Both the position numbers and the translations under genes were made by a program. Positions 8,196 through 16,180 of a stretch of 64,000 nucleotides of DNA are shown here, piece by piece (position 1 is the first letter of the stretch; every line of letters starts with the position of its first letter). The notes below the pieces were generated by a model. It had not been told where the DNA came from. It searched no databases and was given only the letters and a program-made list of their open reading frames with translations. Origin of the DNA: an uncultured Gammaproteobacteria bacterium (lineage in GTDB: Bacteria > Pseudomonadota > Gammaproteobacteria > HK1); contig OY282353.1 in NCBI GenBank assembly GCA_958295465.1, positions 2,967,001 to 3,031,000 of the forward strand. The letters run 5' to 3'.

Positions 8196-8507
8196 ATGAA
8201 TCCAGACGTATCCATTCCAATGGCTCGGCTACCGGAATACTGCCGGGCCAACGGGATCGCACGACTCGACCTCTTCGGATCCACGCTCCGTACAGACTTC
8301 AGACCCGAAAGCGACATCGATCTCCTGGTGGAGTTCGAGCCGGATCGGAAGCTCGGTCTTTTCGATCTTGTCCGTATTGAACAGGAGCTTGCCGATCTCT
8401 TCGGCAGGAAGGTAGATCTGGTCGAACGCCTCGCCGTCGAACAAAGTCGAAACTACATCCGCCGTGCCGCAATTCTCAAGTCAGCGGAGACAATCTATGC
8501 GGCGTGA
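8196..8507 (+). CDS. MntA-like minimal nucleotidyltransferase antitoxin (pair 2)
   Basis: 103 residues with intact G28-S29-x10-D40-x-D42. About half the residues match the first MntA, including [17 protein letters not shown]. It is predicted to inactivate the adjacent HepT by AMPylation. The ATG at 8196 aligns with the start of pair 1. It overlaps hepT by 11 bases. Confidence 0.88.
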   Translation: MNPDVSIPMARLPEYCRANGIARLDLFGSTLRTDFRPESDIDLLVEFEPDRKLGLFDLVRIEQELADLFGRKVDLVERLAVEQSRNYIRRAAILKSAETIYAA

Positions 8508-8838
8508 CGATGCCAGGTTGGTCGATATGCTGTTGGCGGCCCGTGATGCGGTGGAATTCGCCGCGCCGCTGACATTCCGCGAATTTTCGGACGACCGCCT
8601 GCGTCAGTTGGCCATTCTGAAGTCCATCGAAACCATCGGGGAGACGGCGTCACGGATCAGCGAGGAAACCAAGGCCAAGAACCCGGGCGTTCCCTGGACG
8701 GAGATCATCGGTGTGCGAAACCATCTCGTTCACGGCTACTTTGCCATCCGACTCGATAGGGTCTGGCAGACTGTGCAGAACGACCTTCCCCCGCTGATCG
8801 CCCAACTCGAACCGCTGATTCCCCCGGAGCCCGAGTGA
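8497..8838 (+). CDS. HepT-like HEPN ribonuclease toxin (pair 2)
   Basis: 113 residues; RX4HXY is intact at R74-N-H-L-V-H79-G-Y81. The stop codon overlaps an ATG (ATGA, 8836-8840) that opens a truncated copy of the Res 5' end. A pseudogene copy of this gene (9758-9991) and a 15-codon tail (11957-12003) have the same ATGA junction to res sequence. This HepT is therefore the ancestral neighbour of res, and the pair belongs to the restriction operon. Confidence 0.9.
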   Translation: MRRDDARLVDMLLAARDAVEFAAPLTFREFSDDRLRQLAILKSIETIGETASRISEETKAKNPGVPWTEIIGVRNHLVHGYFAIRLDRVWQTVQNDLPPLIAQLEPLIPPEPE

Positions 8839-8972
8839 TGGCGCAGTCCACCATCGACCGGCTCATCGTCAACTCGCCCAGGGAGGAGCCGGCGCACCAC
8901 TGGCGCTACGACCGCACGACGCGCCTGTTCGACCTCGTGCCGGGCCACCGCTTCTACGGCGTAGACTCCTGA
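8838..8972 (+). pseudogene. Res 5' fragment, copy 1
   Basis: Encodes MAQSTIDRLIVNSPREEPAH..., about 37 residues nearly identical to the start of Res at 12003, then runs out of homology at GHRFYGVDS and stops at 8970-8972. It still has the intact ATGA overlap with hepT. The 3' end runs into the convergent xre antitoxin gene, so an insertion replaced the rest of res here. Confidence 0.9.
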
Positions 8973-9334
8973 CCGGCGGCAGGCAGCAGATCGTCCACCG
9001 TGACGCCGAGGGCATCGGCGATGTCGCGCAACGCCTGCACGGATCCGGTGACGGCGCCGTTTTCTATCGCGGACAACTCGGCGTCGGACACCTTCGCCCG
9101 GCGAGCCAGTGCAGTGGCGGTCAGCCCGCGGTACTCGCGCCAGACCCGAACCGGATTGCCGCCGCCGAGACGGTCCACAAGTGCGCCCGGCACGAGCTCC
9201 TCGCCGCTGGCGCGGCTTTGGCGTAGCGCCTCGTGGTCGGCAGCGTCTTCGAGGGCGTCGCGCAACTCGTCGTAGTCCCGGATCGGCACGATGGCGCATG
9301 GTGCGCCGTTGATCTCGATCGTTTGCAGCTTCAC
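8954..9334 (-). CDS. Xre-family antitoxin of a RelE-type toxin
   Basis: 126 residues. An N-terminal region (LQTIEINGAPCAIVPIRDYDEL) is followed by a helix-turn-helix with EYRGLTATALARRAKVSDA and LSAIENGAVTGSVQALRDIA, ending DALGVTVDDLLP. This architecture is standard for antitoxins encoded downstream of RelE/HigB toxins. The GTG start at 9334 overlaps the toxin stop (GTGA) and has GAGGAG just upstream. Its 3' end is duplicated as a relic at 11428-11502. Confidence 0.85.
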   Translation of the reverse strand: MKLQTIEINGAPCAIVPIRDYDELRDALEDAADHEALRQSRASGEELVPGALVDRLGGGNPVRVWREYRGLTATALARRAKVSDAELSAIENGAVTGSVQALRDIADALGVTVDDLLPAAGQESTP

Positions 9335-9603
9335 TTGTCTCTCCTCTGGTACGCACTGCCCCGTTTCCGGACCGCCCGCACGTTCAACACCCGGGTTTCG
9401 TGGTCCAACTCGAAGATCACTCGCCAATCGCCGACACGCAGCCTGTAGCCGTCCATGCCGGTCAGATGGTCGAGGTTGCGATTCGGCGCCGTTGGATCTT
9501 CGGCAACCAATGCGACCTTGGCGCGGATACGGCCGCGCGTCTTCGCGTCAAGCCGATTAACCCGCCGCGCCGCTGAAATCGAGTAGTTGATCGAGTAGCT
9601 CAC
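9331..9603 (-). CDS. RelE/ParE-family mRNA interferase toxin
   Basis: 90 residues with the RelE fold: ISAARRVNRLDAKTRGRI, then NLDHLTGMDGYRLRVGDWRV and IFELDHETRVLNVRAVRKRG. Basic residues of the C-terminal strand (VRAVRKRGSAYQRR) are those used for ribosome-dependent mRNA cleavage in the family. It is first in a two-gene operon with the Xre antitoxin, giving the toxin-first HigBA-like order. It appears intact. Confidence 0.88.
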   Translation of the reverse strand: MSYSINYSISAARRVNRLDAKTRGRIRAKVALVAEDPTAPNRNLDHLTGMDGYRLRVGDWRVIFELDHETRVLNVRAVRKRGSAYQRRDK

Positions 9604-9757
9604 GGAGGTTATTTTTCACTATGAGAAGAAGGTGTCAACGTTCAATTAACTCAAAGAGAAACAAAATATTGTCGGGACCTAGGTGTTGCACGGGGAGCGG
9701 GTGACGTGTCAGTTTCGGAGCTACGCCCCTAGCCTGACCTGCGACGGGACCTGCATC

Positions 9758-9991
9758 GGTTGGCCATTCCGAAGTCCGTCGAAACCATCGGGGAGGCGGC
9801 GTCACGGGTCGGCGAGGAGACAAAATCCGGGCATCCGGACATCCCCTGGAACGGAGGTCGTCGGAATGCGCAACCGTCTCGTGCACGGCTATTTTGCCAT
9901 CCGACTCGATAGAGTCTGGCAGACCGTGCAGGACGATCTGCCCCCACTGATCGCCCAACTCGAACCGCTGGTTCCCCCGGAGCCCGAGTGA
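9758..9991 (+). pseudogene. hepT pseudogene (copy of pair-2 toxin)
   Basis: Nucleotides align with the second half of hepT at 8497 (about 85% identity): ...SVETIGEAASRVGEET..., then a one-base insertion near 9850 shifts the frame before RNRLVHGYFAIRLDRVWQTV. The 5' third is missing. It ends with the same ATGA junction to a res 5' fragment. Confidence 0.88.
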
Positions 9992-10103
9992 TGGCGCAGT
10001 CCACCATCGACCGGCTCATCGTCAACTCGCCCTACGAGGAGCCGGTCGGTGGCGCTACGACCGCACGATGCGCCTGTTCTACCTCGTGCCGGGCCGCCGG
10101 TCC
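9991..10103 (+). pseudogene. Res 5' fragment, copy 2
   Basis: Starts MAQSTIDRLIVNSPYEEP like Res at 12003, then a small deletion (the segment for AHHWRY) shifts the frame. Nucleotide homology continues to about 10103 and then stops abruptly, before the AAA ATPase gene. Confidence 0.9.
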
Positions 10104-10239
10104 AGCGGCGGGGCCGGGTTTCTCACGAGGCTGAAGTGGAGTTTCATGGCCGACAAGGGCAGCCTTTCGCGCATCGCATCCCCGCCAAGCTGCGGCGCTG
10201 CCGTTGCCGCCTTCACCGGGCGGTCTTAGACTCGCCCTC

Positions 10240-11388
10240 ATGAAGCCCGCAAGTCCGCGCCTGTTCACGCCGGGCGATGGCGCCGCCCCGCCAGCCATGC
10301 CCGGACGCGAAGAACACCGAGCGGTGCTGTCTCTGTGCCTGGCCGATCTGGTCGCCGGCCAATCGCCGCCGCACAACGTGGTGCTCATCGGGCCGCGAGG
10401 CAACGGCAAGACCGCCTTGCTCAACTGGTTCAAACGTGAGTGCCGGCGCAGCAACGTGGATGCCGTGGCGTCGACGCCCCGCGACATGGCCGACGTCCCC
10501 ATGCTGATCGCGGAGTTGGCGCCTCCTTCGCGTTTGATGCGGCTGTTGCCTCGCAAGGTGGGCGTCCCGACGCTCGGATCGGCCGAGTGGGAGGCGCCAG
10601 CCGGGGCGCCGGCCAGTCTGGCCAGACGGCTCATCACCCGATGCCGCAAGCGACCCCTTGCCGTACTGCTCGACGAGGCGCACACCCTGGACGCCGCCGT
10701 CGGCGGCACTCTGCTCAACGCAAGCCAACAGGTGCGGAGCGAGGCGCCTTTCCTGCTGGTGCTGGCGGGCACGCCGGGGTTGCCCGCGCAGCTCGCGAAG
10801 ATGGACGCGACCTTCTGGAACCGCCTGGGCTCCGGGCGACTCGGCGTGGACCGGCTGACGGAGGCTGCCGCCCGGCAGGCATTGCAGGAGCCGTTACGCA
10901 GGCACGGTGTCCATATCACCGAGGACGGGTTGGGCAAGGTCGTCGAGGAATGTCAACGTTACCCCTACTTCGTCCAGCTTTGGGGCGAAGCGCTTTGGCA
11001 ACAGCGGCTGACCACCGGCGCGACGACGCTGACCGATGGCCACGTCGACGCCGTTCGAGGACAGGTGGCGGCGCGAGTCGCGGAGTACTACCAGGATCAC
11101 CTGCGCGAACTGGAGGCCGGCGGGCTGCTGGAAGCGGCCGCGGCCGTGGCGCCCCCCTTTCAACGCCATGCCGACGCCACGGCTACCGATCACGAGATAG
11201 ACGCCGCGCTCGCTTCCACCGGTGTGAACGCCGCCGCGCGGCTGGCCGCGAAGGAGGAGCTGAACCGTCTCGGCTACATCTGGCGCCCTCCCGGCCAGCC
11301 GCCCCCGATCACCTGGTGCGCCGGCATCCCTTCGTTGATGACCCATGTGCGTCGTCATCACGCCTCCGGCAGTGTCGAAACGTCATGA
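10240..11388 (+). CDS. Orphan AAA/Orc1-like ATPase
   Basis: 382 residues. Walker A IGPRGNGKTALLNWF lies at about residues 50-58 and Walker B LAVLLDEAHTLD at about 150, with a sensor-like FLLVLAGTPGLP. The C-terminal half has a winged-helix-like region (YIWRPPGQPPPITWCAGIPS). It resembles stand-alone Orc1/Cdc6-like or TniB-like ATPases in accessory regions; the partner and effector are not obvious here. The ATG at 10240 was chosen over an upstream GTG because the N-terminus KPASPRLFTPGDGA fits the family. It is flanked left by a res fragment and right by an xre fragment, so it is itself inserted cargo. Confidence 0.8.
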   Translation: MKPASPRLFTPGDGAAPPAMPGREEHRAVLSLCLADLVAGQSPPHNVVLIGPRGNGKTALLNWFKRECRRSNVDAVASTPRDMADVPMLIAELAPPSRLMRLLPRKVGVPTLGSAEWEAPAGAPASLARRLITRCRKRPLAVLLDEAHTLDAAVGGTLLNASQQVRSEAPFLLVLAGTPGLPAQLAKMDATFWNRLGSGRLGVDRLTEAAARQALQEPLRRHGVHITEDGLGKVVEECQRYPYFVQLWGEALWQQRLTTGATTLTDGHVDAVRGQVAARVAEYYQDHLRELEAGGLLEAAAAVAPPFQRHADATATDHEIDAALASTGVNAAARLAAKEELNRLGYIWRPPGQPPPITWCAGIPSLMTHVRRHHASGSVETS

Positions 11389-11427
11389 CGCCTTGCGAAG
11401 GCCCTGGGCAGCGCGGGCTCCTCTCCG

Positions 11428-11502
11428 GGGGCAGGCGCAGCAGATCGTCCACTGTCACGCCGAGGGCGTCGGCGATGGCGCGCACCGTCTGCCCGGAGCC
11501 GG
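11428..11502 (-). pseudogene. xre antitoxin 3' fragment
   Basis: Encodes VRAIADALGVTVDDLL on the minus strand, matching the C-terminus of the Xre antitoxin at 8954 (about 80% nucleotide identity over 75 bases). The remainder of the gene is absent. It follows the ATPase gene directly. Confidence 0.8.
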
Positions 11503-11737
11503 CCGAAGAGCCCGCGCGGCAGGGGAGATTCTCCATCCGGGAGATCCTGCCCCCATACGATCCGGGCTCCTGGCCGCGGGGCTTTACGGTGAGCCGCGAG
11601 CAGATCTACGACGATATGGCCCGTCTCACCGGGGGACCCGAGGATTCGTCCGGCGACGGCCGCCCGGTACTCGGGGGGCCGGGAGTGGCGAGAACCGGCG
11701 GATCCGAGGATTTGCCCGGCGACGGCCGCTGATCGGC

Positions 11738-11905
11738 ATGTTCATCGATGCCGACGTTCTCGTAGCGGCCCGCTTCATCACCGCCCCGGCTCATGTGGCC
11801 GCCTGCCGATGCCTCGACCGTGCCGGCGGCAACGAAGAACCCATGCGCATCGGCCGCCGGATCGTTCGCGATCGTCTTGTTGTGGCCACGCGGTCGCAGC
11901 CCCGG
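11738..11905 (+). pseudogene. Truncated vapC (PIN toxin) relic
   Basis: Reads MFIDADVLVAARFITAPAHV...EEPMRIGRRIVRDRLVVATRSQP, which matches the first ~55 residues of VapC proteins, including the first acidic residues. It then runs into unrelated sequence. The upstream peptide (ending GFTVSREQIYDDMARLTG, about 11580-11630) may be the tail of the matching antitoxin. It is not functional as a PIN nuclease. Confidence 0.6.
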
Positions 11906-11956
11906 TCGAATGGTCGAAGCCGCTCGTCATGAATGATGCGCTGATGGATGCAATGA

Positions 11957-12003
11957 GGCTGATCGCCCAACTCGAACCGCCGGTTCCACCGGAGCCCGAG
12001 TGA
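11957..12003 (+). pseudogene. hepT 3' tail fused to the res junction
   Basis: Only the last ~15 codons of hepT (LIAQLEPPVPPEPE, stop) remain, ending with TGA that overlaps the res ATG exactly as at 8836 and 9989. This shows the intact res was originally the next gene after hepT. Confidence 0.85.
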
Positions 12004-15000
12004 TGGCGCAGTCCACCATCGACCGGCTCATCGTCAACTCGCCCTACGAGGAGCCGGCGCACCACTGGCGCTACGACCGCACGACGCGCCTGTTCGACCT
12101 CGTGCCGGGCCGCCGCCCCGCCGGATACGTCGTCGCTTCCGAAGACTCCCGCGCCTTCGACGACCCCGGCGTCTTCGTCGCAATCCCCCTGGTCAACGGC
12201 ATCCGCCCGCGGGTCAAGGCGTGGCGCGAGGCCGGCTGGCCCGGCGCCTCCGCCGTCACCCGGCGCCTGCTCCAATACTGGAACGACCCGGAGGAATTCG
12301 AGACCCGGCGCTTCTTCTTCTGCCAGATCGAAGCGGTCGAAACGCTGATCTGGCTGAGCGAGGCGCCCGCCGCCGAGAAGACGGGCGTCGAGATCCCCTC
12401 CGACGGGGGCGGCTTCGAGCGCGTATGCGCCAAGATGGCGACGGGGGCCGGCAAGACCGTCGTCATGGCGATGGTCGTCGCCTGGCACGTCCTGAACAAG
12501 GTCGCCCGTCCGCGGGACCGCCGCTTTTCCCGGAACGTCCTGGTCGTCGCCCCCGGCCTCACCGTCAAGAGCCGTCTGGCGGTGCTCGAACCCTCGCACC
12601 CGGAGAACTACTACGAGGCGTTCCACGTCGTGCCCTCGGCGATGCTGGACAGGCTCCGGCGCGGCAGGGTGGTCGTGCGCAACTGGCACGCGCTCAACTG
12701 GGAGGGGGAGGAAAAGGTTGCCCGCCGGCGGAGCGTGGACAAGCGCGGCGCCCGGAGCGACGAAGCCTACGTCCGCGACGTGCTCGGCGACATGGCGAAG
12801 GCCCGCGACCTCCTGGTCATCAACGACGAAGCGCATCACGCCTGGCGTGTTCAGGAGCAATCCGGCGTCGCGGGCATCGACAAGGCCGAGATCGAGGAGG
12901 CGACCAAGTGGGTGGGCGGCCTCGACCGCATCGACCGGGCGCGAGGCATCCTCCGCTGCTACGACTTCTCCGCGACGCCCTTCGCCCCATCCGGCCGGAG
13001 GAGCTCGGAGGAGGCGCTGTTCGACTGGATCGTGAGCGACTTCGGCCTGAACGACGCCATCGAGGCCGGCCTCGTCAAGACGCCGCGGGTGGTGGTCCGG
13101 GACGACGCCATGCCCGATGCCGGAACCTGGAAGTCGCGCCTGTACCACATCTACAACGACCCGGAGGTCAAGGACGATCTGAACCGCCGGGCCGGAGCCG
13201 AGGAGCCGCTCCCCGATCTGGTGCTCAACGGCTACTACCTGCTCGGATACGACTGGCGCGAGACCGCCAGGCGATGGGCCGCCGCCGGATTCGAGACCCC
13301 GCCGGCGATGATCACCGTCGCCAACCGCACCGAGACCGCGGCGCGCGTCAAGCACGCCTTCGACACCCGGAGGGTGCATATCGACGAGCTTTGCGACCCG
13401 GCGCGGACGCTGCACATCGACTCCAAGGTGCTGAGCGAGGCCGAGGCCCAGGACGCGGTGGAGCCGATCGTCACGGGCGGGGGCGGGGACGATGGCGGCG
13501 GAGCCGGGACCGGAATCGGAGTTGGCGGCGGAGTCGGAATCGGAGCGGGAGTCGGAATCGGAGCGGGAGTCGGGACCGGAGCTGGCGCCGGAGCCGGAGC
13601 TGGTGGCAGAGCCGGAATGGGAGCCGGAGCCGAAACCGGCGGCGGGACCGGCGCCCGGCCCCGCAAGCTCAACGCGAAGCAGCGGGCCGAGCTCCTGCGC
13701 CGGCAGGTGGACACCGTAGGCCGCCCCGGCCAGCCCGGCGGACGGATCCGGAACGTGATCTCGGTCGGCATGCTCTCCGAAGGATGGGACGCCAAGACCG
13801 TGACCCACATCATGGGCCTGCGCGCCTTCGCCAGCCAGTTGCTGTGCGAGCAGGTGGTCGGCCGCGGCCTGCGGCGCACCGCCTACGAGGTCGCCCCGGA
13901 CACCGGCCTGTTCGAGCCGGAATACGTCAACGTCTTCGGCGTGCCCTTCACCTTTCTGCCGCACGAAGGGGGAGAGAACGGCCCGCCGCCGCCGCCCGAG
14001 CCGAAGACCGCCGTCGAGCCCGACCGGGACAAGGCCGCGTTCGAGATCCGCTGGCCGAACGTCATACGCATCGACCGCGTGTTCCGCCCGCGCCTGACCC
14101 TCGATTGGGAGAAGGTGGAGCCGCTGATCCTCGACGCCGGCCAGACCGCCCGGATCGCGGAGCTGGCGCCCGTCGTGGAGGGCAAGCCGGACATGACCAT
14201 GCTGGCCGCCATCGACCTGGAACGCCTGGCGCGGGAGTTCCGCACCCAGCGCATCGTCTTCGAGACCGCGCGGGACGTGTACGACGGGATGCAGGCGGAT
14301 TGGGGCGGGGGCGGAAGCGGGAACGGAGGCCGGAGCGGAGGCGGAAGCGGAAGCGGAAGCCGCGAGGTCCTGCTCGCCCAGCTCGTCCGGCTGGTCGAAC
14401 AGTTCGTCCGCTCCGACCGGATCGTCATCGAGCCGCGCCTGTTCGCGCAGGACGACCTGAAGCGGCGGCTCATGCTGGCGCTGAACATGACCAGGGTGAT
14501 GCAGCACATCTGGCAGGCGATCCGCTTCGAGAACACCGAAAAGCTCACGCCCGTCTTCGACCGCGACCGCCCCATCCGCTCCACCGGCGACATGGTGACC
14601 TGGTACACCGGCCGCCCGTGCGACCGCACCGCGCGCAGCCACATCAACTTCTGCGTCCACGACAGCACCTGGGAGGCGTCGGAAGCCCATACCCTGGACC
14701 ACAGCCCCCTGGTCGATGCCTGGGTGAAGAACGACCATCTCGGCTTCGAGGTCTTCTACGTCCACGCCGGCGTCGTCCACAAGTACCGCCCGGACTTCCT
14801 CATCCGCCTCGTCTCCGGCGACATGCTGGTCCTGGAGGTGAAGGGAAGGGAACGCGATCGGGACCGCACCAAGCGCCGCTTCCTCGATGAATGGGTCGCC
14901 GCCGTCAACGCCCACGGCGGCTTCGGCCGCTGGGGGTGGGCGGTGTCGAGGAAGCCGAGCGACGTGCATGACGTTCTTGCTGCGGCGGCAGCGGCAGCGG

Positions 15001-15029
15001 GGACGAACGGCCGTGGTTTCCCTTGGTGA
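12003..15029 (+). CDS. DEAD/DEAH helicase-nuclease (type III-like Res, BPTD_3080 family)
   Basis: 1008 residues. Superfamily 2 helicase motifs: ATGAGKT around residue 147-153, DEAH at 275-278, FSATP near 322, and motif VI QVVGRGLRR near 620. A C-terminal PD-(D/E)XK nuclease has D931 in YRPDFLIRL and E945/K947 in LVLEVKG. It should translocate on and cut unmodified DNA with the Mod at 2619. Two low-complexity insertions, Gly/Ala-rich (about residues 495-555, 13490-13660) and Gly/Ser-rich (14300-14360), interrupt linkers outside the motifs. The ATG at 12003 overlaps the hepT-tail stop. The reading frame is intact. Confidence 0.9.
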   Translation: MAQSTIDRLIVNSPYEEPAHHWRYDRTTRLFDLVPGRRPAGYVVASEDSRAFDDPGVFVAIPLVNGIRPRVKAWREAGWPGASAVTRRLLQYWNDPEEFETRRFFFCQIEAVETLIWLSEAPAAEKTGVEIPSDGGGFERVCAKMATGAGKTVVMAMVVAWHVLNKVARPRDRRFSRNVLVVAPGLTVKSRLAVLEPSHPENYYEAFHVVPSAMLDRLRRGRVVVRNWHALNWEGEEKVARRRSVDKRGARSDEAYVRDVLGDMAKARDLLVINDEAHHAWRVQEQSGVAGIDKAEIEEATKWVGGLDRIDRARGILRCYDFSATPFAPSGRRSSEEALFDWIVSDFGLNDAIEAGLVKTPRVVVRDDAMPDAGTWKSRLYHIYNDPEVKDDLNRRAGAEEPLPDLVLNGYYLLGYDWRETARRWAAAGFETPPAMITVANRTETAARVKHAFDTRRVHIDELCDPARTLHIDSKVLSEAEAQDAVEPIVTGGGGDDGGGAGTGIGVGGGVGIGAGVGIGAGVGTGAGAGAGAGGRAGMGAGAETGGGTGARPRKLNAKQRAELLRRQVDTVGRPGQPGGRIRNVISVGMLSEGWDAKTVTHIMGLRAFASQLLCEQVVGRGLRRTAYEVAPDTGLFEPEYVNVFGVPFTFLPHEGGENGPPPPPEPKTAVEPDRDKAAFEIRWPNVIRIDRVFRPRLTLDWEKVEPLILDAGQTARIAELAPVVEGKPDMTMLAAIDLERLAREFRTQRIVFETARDVYDGMQADWGGGGSGNGGRSGGGSGSGSREVLLAQLVRLVEQFVRSDRIVIEPRLFAQDDLKRRLMLALNMTRVMQHIWQAIRFENTEKLTPVFDRDRPIRSTGDMVTWYTGRPCDRTARSHINFCVHDSTWEASEAHTLDHSPLVDAWVKNDHLGFEVFYVHAGVVHKYRPDFLIRLVSGDMLVLEVKGRERDRDRTKRRFLDEWVAAVNAHGGFGRWGWAVSRKPSDVHDVLAAAAAAAGTNGRGFPW
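13497..13650 (+). repeat. Gly/Ala-coding microsatellite in res
   Basis: Imperfect 6- and 18-base repeats (units such as GGAATCGGAGCGGGAGTC, twice in a row) encode about 50 residues of alternating Gly, Ala, Val and Ile between the helicase lobes. The frame is kept throughout. Confidence 0.85.
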
Positions 15030-15348
15030 CGGCCACCATTGGCTTTGTGTGCGAGCAAGGCATGGCATAGGGTAGATGACGCACGTCCCATATCTGCGCT
15101 CTCTGCACAAAGTACGGGGTCTTCAGACAGAAGCCGCGTATGGCTCAAGTTCACTGCCGGTGAGGGTAAGCCGCACGCGTTGATAGTCTTCATCCCGTCA
15201 TCCCCCCGAAAGCCCGTCACCCCCGCGGGCTCATCCCGTCATTCCCGCTTTCACGGAACCTGTCCCCGAAAGCGGGTGAATGACAGGTCTCTGACTCATG
15301 CAACCATCGGGGGTAGTCTGATCCGGAGCGCCACTCGGGTCCACGAAA
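15030..15348. other. Intergenic region downstream of res
   Basis: No gene seen. Bases 15235-15290 carry a degenerate copy of the ATTCCCGCTTTC...GCGGG hairpin repeat seen at 8111. Confidence 0.5.
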
Positions 15349-15516
15349 CGGGACCTCAGGTCCCCGGAACTCGTCCGACTGCTCCAGCAGCGAGGCCGCG
15401 AGTACGTATTCGACGAAGCGCCCGTCCTTGCCGCGGCCGTGGATGATCTCAACCGCCGCCGACTCGAAGCGTTCTTCGGACGATCGCCGACCATCCCCTG
15501 GCTCGATTTGCTACGG
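15349..15516 (+). pseudogene. AlbA/Schlafen-like DNA-binding protein fragment
   Basis: A 56-codon frame reads RDLRSPELVRLLQQRGREYV... and FDEAPVLAAAVDDLNRRRLE, then FFGRSP...WLDLLR. This is the segment between the AlbA_2 domain and the ATPase-like region of bacterial Schlafen/AlbA proteins ('FDE.PV..A...DLD...'). Both ends are missing. Assignment rests on a short match. Confidence 0.4.
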
Positions 15517-15527
15517 AACCCCCGGGC

Positions 15528-15706
15528 GAGGTTGGCGCGGTCTACCAGGAACAGGATGCGCCCGCCCCAGCCTGCCGGAGCAGGCGGCAGGCGACGTTGA
15601 CGGCGGTGAAGGTCTGCCGGAGCCGGTGGCCATCGGGATGAGGGCACGGGGACCGGCGTTGGCGAACGAACGTTCGAGGTTGCGGATGGCACGGGCCTGG
15701 ACGGAT
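15528..15706 (-). pseudogene. hsdR (type I restriction subunit) fragment
   Basis: Read with two frameshifts this gives QARAIRNLERSFANAGPRAL, IPMATGSG(R), then TFTAVNVACRLLRQAG and RILFLVDRANLARG. That is the Walker A neighbourhood of type I restriction HsdR proteins (consensus QIRAIRNLE...MATGSGKTFTAV...LFLVDR.NL). The P-loop Lys is lost and about 90% of the gene is absent. Confidence 0.8.
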
Positions 15707-15755
15707 CACAGGCGAGATTCGTCCTTCGGGCTGCGCCCGGCCGCCGGGGCGCCAG

Positions 15756-16037
15756 CTACGCCGCAACAAGCGGCTTGATGCCGCCGACGTCGGTCGATGC
15801 ACGAACGAGATCGAGGTCGTACAGACCTTGCAGGTTGATCCAGAACTCGGGGGTCATGCCGAGAGCCTGCCCAATTCGTACCGCGCTGTCCGCGGTGACG
15901 GATCGGCGACCATGGACGATCTCGTTGATGCGGCGCGGAGGCACGCCAATCGCCTTCGCCAGGCGGTACTGGCTGATCCCGAGCTCTTCGAGGATCTCCG
16001 CCAGATGCTCTCCAGGATGAATCGGATCGGTTCCCAT
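15756..16037 (-). CDS. higA: HigA-family antitoxin
   Basis: 93 residues starting MGTDPIHPGEHLAEILEELG, with an HTH (SQYRLAKAIGVPPRRINEIV), then HGRRSVTADSAVRIGQALGM and the HigA signature TPEFWINLQGLYDLDL. The ATG at 16037 has AAGGAG 10 bases upstream and fits the HigA start; the open frame extends further 5' without support. It neutralises HigB and represses the operon. The cognate higB lies just upstream but is frameshifted. Confidence 0.9.
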   Translation of the reverse strand: MGTDPIHPGEHLAEILEELGISQYRLAKAIGVPPRRINEIVHGRRSVTADSAVRIGQALGMTPEFWINLQGLYDLDLVRASTDVGGIKPLVAA

Positions 16038-16180
16038 GTCGTTCAAACTCCTTATGTATTCCAAATAGATAGGGCTCTGGGATGATTGAGTGTATGTCCT
16101 GATCGTCACCTTCTCGTTGGCCAGAAAAATCGAACGGAGTACGTTCATCGGGACGAATTGGATCGGCCTCAGTCGCCGCC

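Noticed and set aside
11778..15110. A 1110-codon open frame on the minus strand opposite res
   Set aside because: It mirrors the GC-rich codons of Res, has no motif of its own and the plus strand carries all helicase and nuclease motifs. Similar long antisense frames over recC, recB, mod and rpoN were rejected for the same reason.
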